From positions 96,211 to 160,210 of the forward strand of contig JBEKBS010000002.1 of the NCBI GenBank assembly GCA_050015275.1: a DNA stretch of 64,000 nt, in the 5' to 3' direction. Below are positions 43,156-51,238 of this stretch, piece by piece; positions within the stretch are counted from its first letter, which is position 1; every line of letters starts with the position of its first letter. Position numbers and translations under genes: made by a program. Origin of the DNA: DATKJS01 sp050015275 (GTDB lineage Bacteria; Acidobacteriota; Aminicenantia; Aminicenantales; Saccharicenantaceae). The notes under the pieces are model-generated. The model ran no database searches. It saw only the letters and a list, made by a program, of their open reading frames with translations, and was not told the DNA's origin.

Positions 43156-46100
43156 ATGCACAACGCTATGAGGGAGTCGGGGATCCGGGCCGTCGGGCCG
43201 GTCACCTGGGGAACCCATCTGTGCCAATTTTACCAGACCCGCGAGGACCTCCTGGACGTCCTCGTGCCCTATTTCAAAGCGGGCCTGAGGAACAACGAAT
43301 TTTGCCTGTGGGTCTGCTCGGAGCCCCTCGGCGTGCCCGAAGCCAGAAAAGCTCTCCGGAAGGCCGTGCCCGACCTCAGCCGGTTCATCCGGAGGGGTCA
43401 GATCGAGATCCTGCCTTACTCGGAGTGGTATCTCAGGAGCGGCAAATTCAGGCCCCGTCGCGTTTTGCTGAGCTTGCTCGTCAAGATGAACGGGGCCCTG
43501 GCCCGGGGGTTCGACGGTCTTCGCCTCTCCGGCAACACGTTCTGGCTGGAGAAAAAGGATTGGCAGGCATTCACGGATTATGAGCAAGAAATCGACGATG
43601 TGATCTCCCGATATCCGATGATGGCCCTCTACAGCTATTCCCTGGACCAATGCGGCGTCCAGGAAGTCATCGATGTCCTCAACAATCACCAGCGGACGCT
43701 CGTCCGGAGGGCCGGAAAATGGACGCTGGTCGAGAGCTCGGCGAGAAAAAAGGCCACCGAGAGAAGCCGGGAACTCACCCGGGTGGTCGAGAAGCTTCAG
43801 CTGAACGAATCCCTTCTGCGCAAAGTCCTCGACACCCTGCCGATCGGCGTCTGGCTCACGGACCGCGAAGGCCACGTCATCCTCGGCAATCCGGCCGGCC
43901 GGAATATCTGGTCCCGCGCCCGCCACGCGGGGGGCGGTCGATATGGGGATTACAGAGGCTGGTGGGCGGATTCCGGAAAGCGGATCCGGCCGGAAGAATG
44001 GGCCGCCGCCCGGGCTTTGAATAAGGGGGAGACGTCCCTCAACGAGGAGGTCGAGATCGAATGCTCCGACGGGACGCACAAGTTCATCCTCAACTCGGCG
44101 ATCCCTATCCGCGATGAGGGGAACAACATCAGCGGGGCGATCCTCATCAATCAGGACATCACGCGACGGCGGGAAGGGGAGAAGAAAAGAGAGGAGCAAG
44201 CCGCCCTCCTGGACCTGGCCCACGAGGCGATCCTCGTCTGTGATACCAAGGACCGGGTCGTCTTCTGGAACAACGGGGCCAGGGACATGTATGGCTGGAC
44301 ACGCGAAGAGGCGTCGGGCCAACCGATCAACACCCTCTTGCACACCCGGTTCCCGGAGCCCTTGAAGCTGATCCGGGAGCGCCTCTCGGAAAAGGGGCAT
44401 TGGGAAGGAGAGCTTGTCCATATCCGGAAGGACATGCGGTCCATCGTCGTCGAAAGCCGGTGGGCACTCATCGTGGGAAAAGGCGGGAAGCCCGCCGCGG
44501 TGCTTAAGATCAACCGCGACATCACCGAGCGCAAGAGCGCCGAAGAGGCCCTGAAGCGGGCGTCCTCCCATGCGCGGCGTCTCATCGAGGCCAGCCTGGA
44601 CCCCCTGGTGACGATCAGCCCCGAAGGGAAGATCAGCGATGTGAACAGGGCCACGGAGCTGGCGACCGGGGTCCGTCGCGAGAAGCTCGTCGGAAGCGAT
44701 TTCTCAGACTACTTCACGGACCCCTCGAAAGCCAGAGAAGGCTATCAGGAGGTGTTCCTGAAAGGGTCGGTCAGGGATTATCCCCTGGCCATCCGCCACG
44801 TCTCCGGCAGGGTGACGGACGTCCTCTACAACGCAACGGTCTACCGGAACGAGGATGGAGAGGTCGAGGGAGTTTTCGCGGCCGCCCGCGACATCACCGA
44901 TCGGCTGATCGCCGAGCAGGAGCGTCTGAGGCTCGCGACCGCCGTCGAGCAGATCGCCGAGGGGATCTCGATCCTGGACCTGGAGGGCCGGATCCTTTAT
45001 GCCAACCCCGCCTTCGAGAGGCAGCACGGCCTCCGGCGGCGGGATGTCCGCGGCCGGCCCTTTCTCGAGATCCTTCAAGTCGACCCCAAGAACAGGGAGA
45101 CCATCATCAGGCTTCGCGAGGCCCTCGAGTCGGGAACGCTGTGGCACTGGCACCTCGCCCGGCGGACGCCGGACGGCCAGATCTGCGAGTTCGAACTGTC
45201 GGTCTCACCCATCCGCGACGGAACGGGCCGCCTCATCAATTCGATCGCCGTGGAGCGGGACGTGACGCAGGAAGCCCAGCTCCAGGAGCGGATCCGCCAG
45301 TGGCAGAAGATGGAGGCCCTGGGGACGCTGGCCGGGGGGATCGCCCACGATTTCAACAACATCCTCCTCCCCATCCTGATCAATACCGAGTTGACGCTGA
45401 ACGAGGAGAAGGAGGAGAGCCCCCTGACCCGCCGCTTGAGCCAGGTCTTGGAGGCGGCCCGGCGCGGCAAGGACATGGTCCGGCAGATCATTGCGTTTTC
45501 CCAGCAGAGGGAACAGGAACGGAAACCCGTCGAGCTCTCCCCCATCATCGCGGAATCCCTGAATCTCCTCCGGATCTCGCTGCCGAAAAACATCGAGATC
45601 GCCGAGAAGATCAAAGCCGCATCGGCCGTGGCCGTCGCCGATCCCACCCAGATCCAGCAGGTCCTGATGAACCTGGGCAGCAACGCCGCCCATGCCATGC
45701 GCGACAAGGGTGGCGTCCTCGAGATCGAGCTTTCCGAGATCTCGATCGATGCGAAAGCGGCCGCCCGCTTTATCGACCTCAAACCGGGGCCTTACCTCCG
45801 TCTGACGGTGAAGGACACCGGGCACGGGATGCCGCCAGAGGTCATGGGCCGGGTTTTCGAGCCGTTCTTCACGACAAAGAAACAGGGCGAGGGGGCAGGC
45901 ATGGGTTTGGCCGTCGTCCACGGCATCGTCAAGAGTCACGGCGGGGCCATCAGCGTTTCGAGCGAGCTCGGGAAAGGGGCGGCGTTCACCATCTACCTGC
46001 CCCGGGTCACGGGACGCGTAGCGGCCGCCAAGGAAACCCAAGAGCCGTTGCCGAGGGGCTCGGAGAGGATCCTGTTCGTGGACGATGAAGGCATCCAGGT

Positions 46101-46431
46101 CCGGGCGATGAACAAGCTCCTGGAGCATCTCGGCTACCGCGTGGTCGGCCTGGCCGACGCCGCAGAAGCGCTCGAACTCTTCCGCCGCCAACCCGGAGCG
46201 TTCGACCTGGCGATCATGGACCAGACCATGCCGCGCCTGTCCGGCGGCGAGCTGGCCCGGGAGATCCTGCGGATCAGGCCCGACCTCCCCGTGATCCTCT
46301 GCACGGGCTTCAGCGAGAGCATCAACGAGGAAGAGGCGCTGGCGATGGGCATCCGGGCCTTCGTGATGAAGCCCTTCTCGGTGAAAGAGATCGCCGAAAC
46401 GATCCGCCGCCTCCTCCCGTCCCCCTCCTGA
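43156..46431 (+). CDS. MEDS-PAS hybrid sensor histidine kinase
   Basis: A 1091-residue soluble sensor kinase. Residues about 15-185 match a MEDS domain (HLCQFYQTREDLLDVLVPYF..GL..NE), a sensor first seen in methanogens and DcmR. Four PAS domains follow (about 235-715), then HisKA with H731 in IAHDFNN, HATPase (GHGMPPEVMGRVFEPFFTTK, GMGLAVVHG) and a C-terminal receiver with D1022. No membrane helices, so it reads an intracellular signal. It lies downstream of the NtrC-type gene but has its own sigma54-like site, suggesting positive feedback. ATG 43156 follows GGGGAGG. Confidence 0.92.
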   Translation: MHNAMRESGIRAVGPVTWGTHLCQFYQTREDLLDVLVPYFKAGLRNNEFCLWVCSEPLGVPEARKALRKAVPDLSRFIRRGQIEILPYSEWYLRSGKFRPRRVLLSLLVKMNGALARGFDGLRLSGNTFWLEKKDWQAFTDYEQEIDDVISRYPMMALYSYSLDQCGVQEVIDVLNNHQRTLVRRAGKWTLVESSARKKATERSRELTRVVEKLQLNESLLRKVLDTLPIGVWLTDREGHVILGNPAGRNIWSRARHAGGGRYGDYRGWWADSGKRIRPEEWAAARALNKGETSLNEEVEIECSDGTHKFILNSAIPIRDEGNNISGAILINQDITRRREGEKKREEQAALLDLAHEAILVCDTKDRVVFWNNGARDMYGWTREEASGQPINTLLHTRFPEPLKLIRERLSEKGHWEGELVHIRKDMRSIVVESRWALIVGKGGKPAAVLKINRDITERKSAEEALKRASSHARRLIEASLDPLVTISPEGKISDVNRATELATGVRREKLVGSDFSDYFTDPSKAREGYQEVFLKGSVRDYPLAIRHVSGRVTDVLYNATVYRNEDGEVEGVFAAARDITDRLIAEQERLRLATAVEQIAEGISILDLEGRILYANPAFERQHGLRRRDVRGRPFLEILQVDPKNRETIIRLREALESGTLWHWHLARRTPDGQICEFELSVSPIRDGTGRLINSIAVERDVTQEAQLQERIRQWQKMEALGTLAGGIAHDFNNILLPILINTELTLNEEKEESPLTRRLSQVLEAARRGKDMVRQIIAFSQQREQERKPVELSPIIAESLNLLRISLPKNIEIAEKIKAASAVAVADPTQIQQVLMNLGSNAAHAMRDKGGVLEIELSEISIDAKAAARFIDLKPGPYLRLTVKDTGHGMPPEVMGRVFEPFFTTKKQGEGAGMGLAVVHGIVKSHGGAISVSSELGKGAAFTIYLPRVTGRVAAAKETQEPLPRGSERILFVDDEGIQVRAMNKLLEHLGYRVVGLADAAEALELFRRQPGAFDLAIMDQTMPRLSGGELAREILRIRPDLPVILCTGFSESINEEEALAMGIRAFVMKPFSVKEIAETIRRLLPSPS

Positions 46432-46460
46432 TCCCCGGCAGAGCGCTTTTTCCTCGCGGA

Positions 46461-46479
46461 CAGGATTCTTTCCTGCCGG
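46461..46479 (+). promoter_or_regulatory. Candidate enhancer upstream of the 46608 operon
   Basis: CAGGA-TTCTT-TCCTG dyad (46461-46475) running into TCCTGCCGG (46471-46479), 97 bp before the -24 element at 46568. Confidence 0.5.
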
Positions 46480-46567
46480 GCGGATATCCGCGCGCTCTGC
46501 AACGCCCCCCAACGGTCGCGGGCGGCCTGCCGCTCCCCGGATCTGGGCGAACCCTCCCAATCCCGGG

Positions 46568-46585
46568 TTGGCACGATTTTTGGAT
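46568..46585 (+). promoter_or_regulatory. Candidate sigma54 promoter, site 2
   Basis: TTGGCACGATTTTTGGAT, the best match of the three to the -24 consensus TTGGCACG, with -12 TTGG. The expected start is near 46595, just ahead of the ribosome-binding site of the 46608 gene. Confidence 0.65.
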
Positions 46586-46607
46586 GAAGAGGGCAGGGAG
46601 AATGAAC

Positions 46608-46769
46608 ATGAAACTCAGTCATGATGACCAGAGGAGGCTCCGGAAGGCCCTCCGCCTGACGTATCAGACCAGAGTCAACTCTCTCCGGGAAAACTGGTCC
46701 GCCGTGGACATCGAGCCCAAGCGCGGCGGGCACGCCTTCGGAAAAAAGAGGTCATTCCATGAAAGCTAG
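46608..46769 (+). CDS. Small basic protein, unknown
   Basis: A 53-residue protein (MKLSHDDQRRLRKALRLTYQ...) rich in Lys and Arg. It could form one long amphipathic helix followed by a basic tail; no family recognised. ATG 46608 lies 7 nt after AGGGAG; the in-frame ATG 46602 is too close to that site. Directly downstream of sigma54-like site 2 and 13 nt before the next gene, so probably co-transcribed with it. Confidence 0.5.
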   Translation: MKLSHDDQRRLRKALRLTYQTRVNSLRENWSAVDIEPKRGGHAFGKKRSFHES

Positions 46770-46782
46770 AGGAGGTCTAACC

Positions 46783-47295
46783 ATGGGTATCAAAGAAAAC
46801 GTTGCGAAGGCATCGAGGACGGGCAAGCCGGGCGCTTTGAGCTTAGCCTGTCTGCTCCTCGCGGCCTTGGCGGGCCTAGCCGTCGGCCAAGGCGCGGGGG
46901 CCGGTAGAGCCCGGCCCTCGCAGGCGGCCGAGATGATCACTCTCGAGGGAGTGAGGGCCGTTCTCGGGACGGCCAACGACTATGCCTCGGGTGTCCGGGA
47001 TTTGACCAAAGGCGCCGACGAACTCGTCATCAATTACCGGTATTATGACGCGGACCTCGAGAACTATGAAACGGATTTTGCCTCGGAAATCGCTCCCAAG
47101 ATCCAGGCGCTCTACAAGAAATACCCGTCCTTGGACAATATTCATTTCCGGGTAACGACGAACAGCGCCTCGCCTCCGCCGCTCTGGAAGCCTTTCGTGA
47201 ATTTCACCGTGGACCGCAAGACCGTGGAAGGGATCCGCTGGACGGGCTTTCTGACGCGCTATCTCCTGGAGTTGATTCTGCGATCCGAAAAATAG
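46783..47295 (+). CDS. Exported protein of unknown function
   Basis: A 170-residue protein with a signal peptide (hydrophobic about 19-38, alanine-rich) and a mature domain I do not recognise: VRAVLGTANDYASGVRDLTKGADELVINYRYYDADLENYETDFASEI..., then KPFVNFTVDRKTVEG. It could be a periplasmic signal or binding protein for the adjacent sensory system (inference). ATG 46783 follows AGAGGAGGT at good spacing; the upstream ATG 46759 does not. Second gene of the sigma54-like unit. Confidence 0.65.
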   Translation: MGIKENVAKASRTGKPGALSLACLLLAALAGLAVGQGAGAGRARPSQAAEMITLEGVRAVLGTANDYASGVRDLTKGADELVINYRYYDADLENYETDFASEIAPKIQALYKKYPSLDNIHFRVTTNSASPPPLWKPFVNFTVDRKTVEGIRWTGFLTRYLLELILRSEK

Positions 47296-47356
47296 CGACC
47301 CGGCAAAAGGATGTTTTTCTCTGCAGGGCCGCAGCCAAGCTTGAAAGGCTGCTACG

Positions 47357-47758
47357 ATGAGCCAAGGCGGACGCAGACCCCAATTGAAACGGATTTATGA
47401 AAGGCCCGCCCGGGAGGATGGATACAGGATCCTCGTGGACAGGCTCTGGCCCAGGGGGATCAGCATGGCGAACGCCGACGTGGATCTGTGGTTGAAAGAC
47501 ATCTCCCCCAGCGATGCCCTGAGGAGATGGTTCAGTCATGATCCACGGAAGTGGCCCGAGTTCATAAAAAGATATCACCGGGAGCTGGCGGCGAAAAGGG
47601 ACCTCGTCGCCCTTGTCGAGGACAGGATCCGTGAGGGAGACGTGACATTCCTTTATGGCTCTGCCGACGAGATCCACAATAACGCTACGGCGCTGAAGGC
47701 GTATCTTGAGAAAAGGGAGCGCCCGGCCCGGAAAAACCCGGCCACCGGGGGGCGGTGA
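47357..47758 (+). CDS. DUF488-family (YeaO-like) protein
   Basis: A 133-residue protein with DUF488 signatures: RIYERP...DGYRILVDRLWPRGIS, DLWLKDISPS, LRRWFSHDPRKWPEF, RY..EL, and TFLYGSADEIHNNA. The family is common and uncharacterised, with a conserved Arg/Trp/Asp core that suggests an enzyme. A weak AAGG precedes the ATG. It lies between the two target units of the sigma54-like system, with no clear promoter of its own. Confidence 0.85.
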   Translation: MSQGGRRPQLKRIYERPAREDGYRILVDRLWPRGISMANADVDLWLKDISPSDALRRWFSHDPRKWPEFIKRYHRELAAKRDLVALVEDRIREGDVTFLYGSADEIHNNATALKAYLEKRERPARKNPATGGR

Positions 47759-47784
47759 TGGGCGATAAAGGATTTTTCTGTCCC

Positions 47785-47805
47785 GAGTCCTGCCGGATAG
47801 GACTC
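47785..47805 (+). promoter_or_regulatory. Candidate enhancer upstream of the MacAB-type operon
   Basis: Perfect inverted repeat GAGTCCT-N7-AGGACTC, containing TCCTGCCGG (47788-47796), 118 bp before the -24 element at 47906. Confidence 0.55.
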
Positions 47806-47905
47806 TTAAGCCTTTTCGGCCCTCGGCGCTTCGATTTCCTAAAAACGACTCCTGCATATGGGGAGGGCCGCTTGCGTCACGGTGCATGGGGGAGAAGAAA
47901 ATAAC

Positions 47906-47923
47906 TTGGCATGTTTCTTGAAT
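47906..47923 (+). promoter_or_regulatory. Candidate sigma54 promoter, site 3
   Basis: TTGGCATGTTTCTTGAAT with -24 GG and -12 G 12 bp apart. The 18 bp at 47903-47920 are identical to 43006-43023. The -12 base after G is A. Confidence 0.55.
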
Positions 47924-48022
47924 GATTAAATTGAATGGACTAGAATTACCTTTATTCTCCGCCTGTGAGGAGTTTGACGAGGCGGTGGCCGCTGCCCACG
48001 GAGCATCGGTGATCAAAGGAGA

Positions 48023-49351
48023 ATGAGATTGCGTACCCGAGTTCAAAGAGCGAGAGCGCGCGTCCGCTGGGGCGCGATTTTCCTTGTACTTTCAGCCCTC
48101 ACCGCGTCTTATGGCGGGCAGACGGCCGAGGTCATCCAGAAGGGCCAGACGCTCAATCTTGAACAGTGCATCGCTATCACACTCGAGCGCCTGCCGGCCA
48201 TCCTGGCGGTGCGGGCCACTTCGGAAGCCGACAAAAGCCTGATCCGGCAGGCCGAAGCCAACTATTATCCTCAGATCGACTGGTCTTCTGCCTTCAATCG
48301 GACCTCCGTCGGCCCGCGGTCGTCCTACGGCTTCAAGACGAGTTCCGTCACATACAATTATTATTCGACCGGGCTCAACCTCAGCCAGGACATCTTCGAT
48401 TTCGGCAAGACGCCGACCCAGGTCAGAATACAGAGGCTGACCTATAATTCCTCCGTTTCCGACATCGAGACCGCGATCCAGCAAGCCGTCTTCAATGTCA
48501 AACAGGATTATTACGGCGTCCTCCAGGCCAAACGCAACACCGATGTCGTGGAGGACGCGGTCAAGCAGTACCAACTGCACCTCGATCAGGCCAATGGCCA
48601 ATATGAAGTGGGCCTGGCGCCCAAGTATGACGTGACGAAGGCCCAGGTGGACCTGGGCAACGCCAAAGTGAACCTGATCAAGGCCCGTAACGCCGTGAAG
48701 CTGGCCCTGGCCACGTTGAACAACGCCATGGGCGTCACCGGGACGCTCGAATACGACGTCCAGGACAACATGGCCTTCGAGGCCTACGGCGTTTCCTTCG
48801 AGGACGCGCTGGCCGAAGCGTATAAGAACAGGCCTGACCTGACATCCCTTGTCGCCAAACGGCAGGCGGCGGAGAGCTCTATCACCCTGGCCAAGAAAGG
48901 GTTCTTCCCAGTGCTCAGCGGCTCCGCGTCCTACGACTACGCCGGAAACGCCTTCCCCCTCGGGAGAGGCTGGAGCCTCGGAGTGAGCCTCGACGTTCCC
49001 GTCTTTAACGGGTTCCTGACGACGGCCCAGGTGGCCCAGGCGCGGGCGAACCTGAACGTCATCCGGGCCAACGAAGAATCCCTGAGGCAGTCGGTCTACC
49101 TCGCCGTGGAGCAGGCCTACATCAACCTCAAGGAAGCGGAAGAACTGGTCCCCGTGGACGAGCTCAACGTGACCGCGGCCCAGGAGAATTTCGATATCGC
49201 CAACGGCAGCTACAAGGAAGGCGTCGGCGACCCGATCCAGGTCGCGGACGCCAGCGCCGCCCTGATCACCGCCAAGATCGCCTATATCGACGCACTCTAC
49301 CAATGCAAGGTTACTCGAGCGACACTCGAGCAGGCCATGGGGTTAAGATGA
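48023..49351 (+). CDS. TolC-family outer-membrane efflux protein
   Basis: A 442-residue outer-membrane factor: signal peptide (about 1-35), then two TolC repeats with paired long helices and beta strands (NYYPQIDWSSAFNRTS, AKKGFFPVLSGSASYDY). It is the first gene of a TolC-MacA-MacB-type operon. AAGGAGA abuts the ATG at 48023; a TTG at 48029 has better spacing, so the true start may be two codons later. Its last codons overlap the adaptor start as ATGA. No lipobox, unlike the TolC at 33-34 kb. Confidence 0.92.
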   Translation: MRLRTRVQRARARVRWGAIFLVLSALTASYGGQTAEVIQKGQTLNLEQCIAITLERLPAILAVRATSEADKSLIRQAEANYYPQIDWSSAFNRTSVGPRSSYGFKTSSVTYNYYSTGLNLSQDIFDFGKTPTQVRIQRLTYNSSVSDIETAIQQAVFNVKQDYYGVLQAKRNTDVVEDAVKQYQLHLDQANGQYEVGLAPKYDVTKAQVDLGNAKVNLIKARNAVKLALATLNNAMGVTGTLEYDVQDNMAFEAYGVSFEDALAEAYKNRPDLTSLVAKRQAAESSITLAKKGFFPVLSGSASYDYAGNAFPLGRGWSLGVSLDVPVFNGFLTTAQVAQARANLNVIRANEESLRQSVYLAVEQAYINLKEAEELVPVDELNVTAAQENFDIANGSYKEGVGDPIQVADASAALITAKIAYIDALYQCKVTRATLEQAMGLR

Positions 49352-50499
49352 GAAAAAGAAACACCGTAATCATTCCCGTATCGTTATTGGTCCTCATCGG
49401 ATTCTTCTCCGCTGCCTGTAAGAGCGGCGCGTCCCAGTACGTGACCGAGAAGATCACTCGCGGCGACATCATCACGGCCGTCACGGCGACCGGCACAGTC
49501 AACGCGGTCACGAGCGTCAACGTGGGAACGCAGGCTTCGGGGCGGATCACGAAGCTCTTCGTCGATTTCAACTCCCAGGTCAAGAAAGGCGCCCTCATCG
49601 CCCTGATCGATCCTGCCCTTTTCCAGGCTGCGGTTGACCAGGCCAACGCCAACCTGGCCAACGCCAAGGCCAACGTGGCTAAGGCGATCGCCACAGAGGT
49701 CGATGCCAAGAGGACGTGGGACCGAAACAAGAACCTCTTCGGACGGGATCTGGTCGCCAAAAGCCAGATGGACGCGGCCGAGACCGCCTACCTGACGGCC
49801 GCCGCCTCGACCGTCGCCGCCAAGACCCAGGTCGACCAGACGGCGGGAGCCCTCAGTCTCGCGGAAACGAATCTCTTGTATACGAAGATCATCTCCCCGG
49901 TGGACGGCACCGTCATCTCCCGGAACGTCGATGTCGGCCAGACGGTCGCGGCCAGCTTTCAGACACCGACGCTGTTCGTGATCGCCGCGGACCTCACCAA
50001 AATGCAGATCGACACCAGCGTCGACGAAGCCGACGTCAGCAACGTGAAGGTCGGGCAGGACGTGGACTTCACGGTCGACGCCTACCCCGATGTGACGTTC
50101 AAAGGCAAGGTGTTACAGGTCCGGAAAGCCTCCGCTATCCTCCAGAACGTCGTCACTTACGACGTGGTCGTGCAGGTGGACAACAAGGACCTGAAACTCA
50201 TGCCGGGCATGACGGCCCAAGTCTCCATCATCACCTCCGTCGTCCGGAACGTCGTGCGGATCCCGAACGGGGCCCTGAGGTTCCGGCCCATGGAAAAAGG
50301 AAAACCGGTCGCCGCGGGGCGGGGACCCGCGGTCTGGACCCTCGAAAACAACCAGCCCAAGCGCATCCCCGTCAAGATCGGCTTCAGCGACGGGACCTAT
50401 ACCGAGCTCGTTTCTGGCGATGTCAAGGAAGGCGAGATTATCATCGTCGAGTCCCTGTCCAAGCCGAACAGTCAGGCGGCCGGATTCAGGATGTTCTGA
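49348..50499 (+). CDS. MacA-like periplasmic adaptor lipoprotein
   Basis: A 383-residue membrane-fusion protein. The leader ends FFSAAC, a lipobox, so it is anchored by lipid. Lipoyl halves (VGTQASGRITKLFVDFNSQV and IISPVDGTVISRNVDVGQTV) flank a helical hairpin with N-A repeats (QANANLANAKANVAKA). Beta-barrel and membrane-proximal domains follow. It overlaps the TolC gene by 4 nt and precedes the ATPase by 1 nt. Confidence 0.92.
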   Translation: MRKRNTVIIPVSLLVLIGFFSAACKSGASQYVTEKITRGDIITAVTATGTVNAVTSVNVGTQASGRITKLFVDFNSQVKKGALIALIDPALFQAAVDQANANLANAKANVAKAIATEVDAKRTWDRNKNLFGRDLVAKSQMDAAETAYLTAAASTVAAKTQVDQTAGALSLAETNLLYTKIISPVDGTVISRNVDVGQTVAASFQTPTLFVIAADLTKMQIDTSVDEADVSNVKVGQDVDFTVDAYPDVTFKGKVLQVRKASAILQNVVTYDVVVQVDNKDLKLMPGMTAQVSIITSVVRNVVRIPNGALRFRPMEKGKPVAAGRGPAVWTLENNQPKRIPVKIGFSDGTYTELVSGDVKEGEIIIVESLSKPNSQAAGFRMF

Positions 50500-50500
50500 A

Positions 50501-51238
50501 ATGGCTCTTATCGACGTTCACGAGATGGTCAAGATTTACGACGTCGGCGACATCAAGGTGAAGGCGCTCGACGGGGTGTCCGTCTCCATAGAGAAGAACG
50601 AGTTCGTCGCCATCATGGGCCCCTCGGGATCGGGGAAATCCACGTTCATGAACCTTCTCGGCTGCCTCGACAAGCCGACAGCCGGCCGCTATGTCCTGGA
50701 CGGCCAGGATATCGGCGGCCTCGGCCGGGACGCCCTGGCCGAGATCCGGAACCGCAAAATCGGTTTTGTCTTCCAGGGCTTCAATCTGCTGTCCCGGGCC
50801 ACCGCCCTTGAAAACGTGGAGCTGCCGCTGCTCTATGACGGCGTGCAGCCGAGACAGAGGGCTCCGTTGGCCGCCGCGGCCCTCAAGAATGTCGGGCTCG
50901 TGGGCCGTGATTCGCACCATCCCAACCAGCTCTCCGGCGGCGAGCAGCAGCGCGTCGCCATCGCCCGGGCCCTCGTCAAGGGGGCGCCGATCATCCTAGC
51001 CGACGAGCCCACCGGCAATCTTGACACCAAGACGAGCGTCGAGATCATGGATCTCTTCGTCAAGCTCAACGAGGAATCGCATATTACCATCATCCTCGTC
51101 ACTCACGAGCTGGACATCGCGGCCTTCGCCGGCCGGGTCATCAGGTTCCGCGACGGCCGGATGGTCAGCGATGAGAAGGCGGCCGGGACGAGAACCGAGC
51201 GGACCACGGCAGCCTGGGCGAAAGAGGTCTCCCGATGA
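50501..51238 (+). CDS. MacB/LolD-type ABC transporter ATPase
   Basis: A 245-residue ATPase: Walker A GPSGSGKS, Q-loop FQGFNLL, signature LSGGEQQR, Walker B IILADEPTGNLD and H-loop THE. This is the MacB/LolD (type VII ABC) family, whose members drive substrates from the periplasm through TolC or transfer lipoproteins. It is a separate gene, whereas E. coli MacB carries ATPase and permease in one chain. It overlaps the permease by 4 nt. Confidence 0.95.
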   Translation: MALIDVHEMVKIYDVGDIKVKALDGVSVSIEKNEFVAIMGPSGSGKSTFMNLLGCLDKPTAGRYVLDGQDIGGLGRDALAEIRNRKIGFVFQGFNLLSRATALENVELPLLYDGVQPRQRAPLAAAALKNVGLVGRDSHHPNQLSGGEQQRVAIARALVKGAPIILADEPTGNLDTKTSVEIMDLFVKLNEESHITIILVTHELDIAAFAGRVIRFRDGRMVSDEKAAGTRTERTTAAWAKEVSR

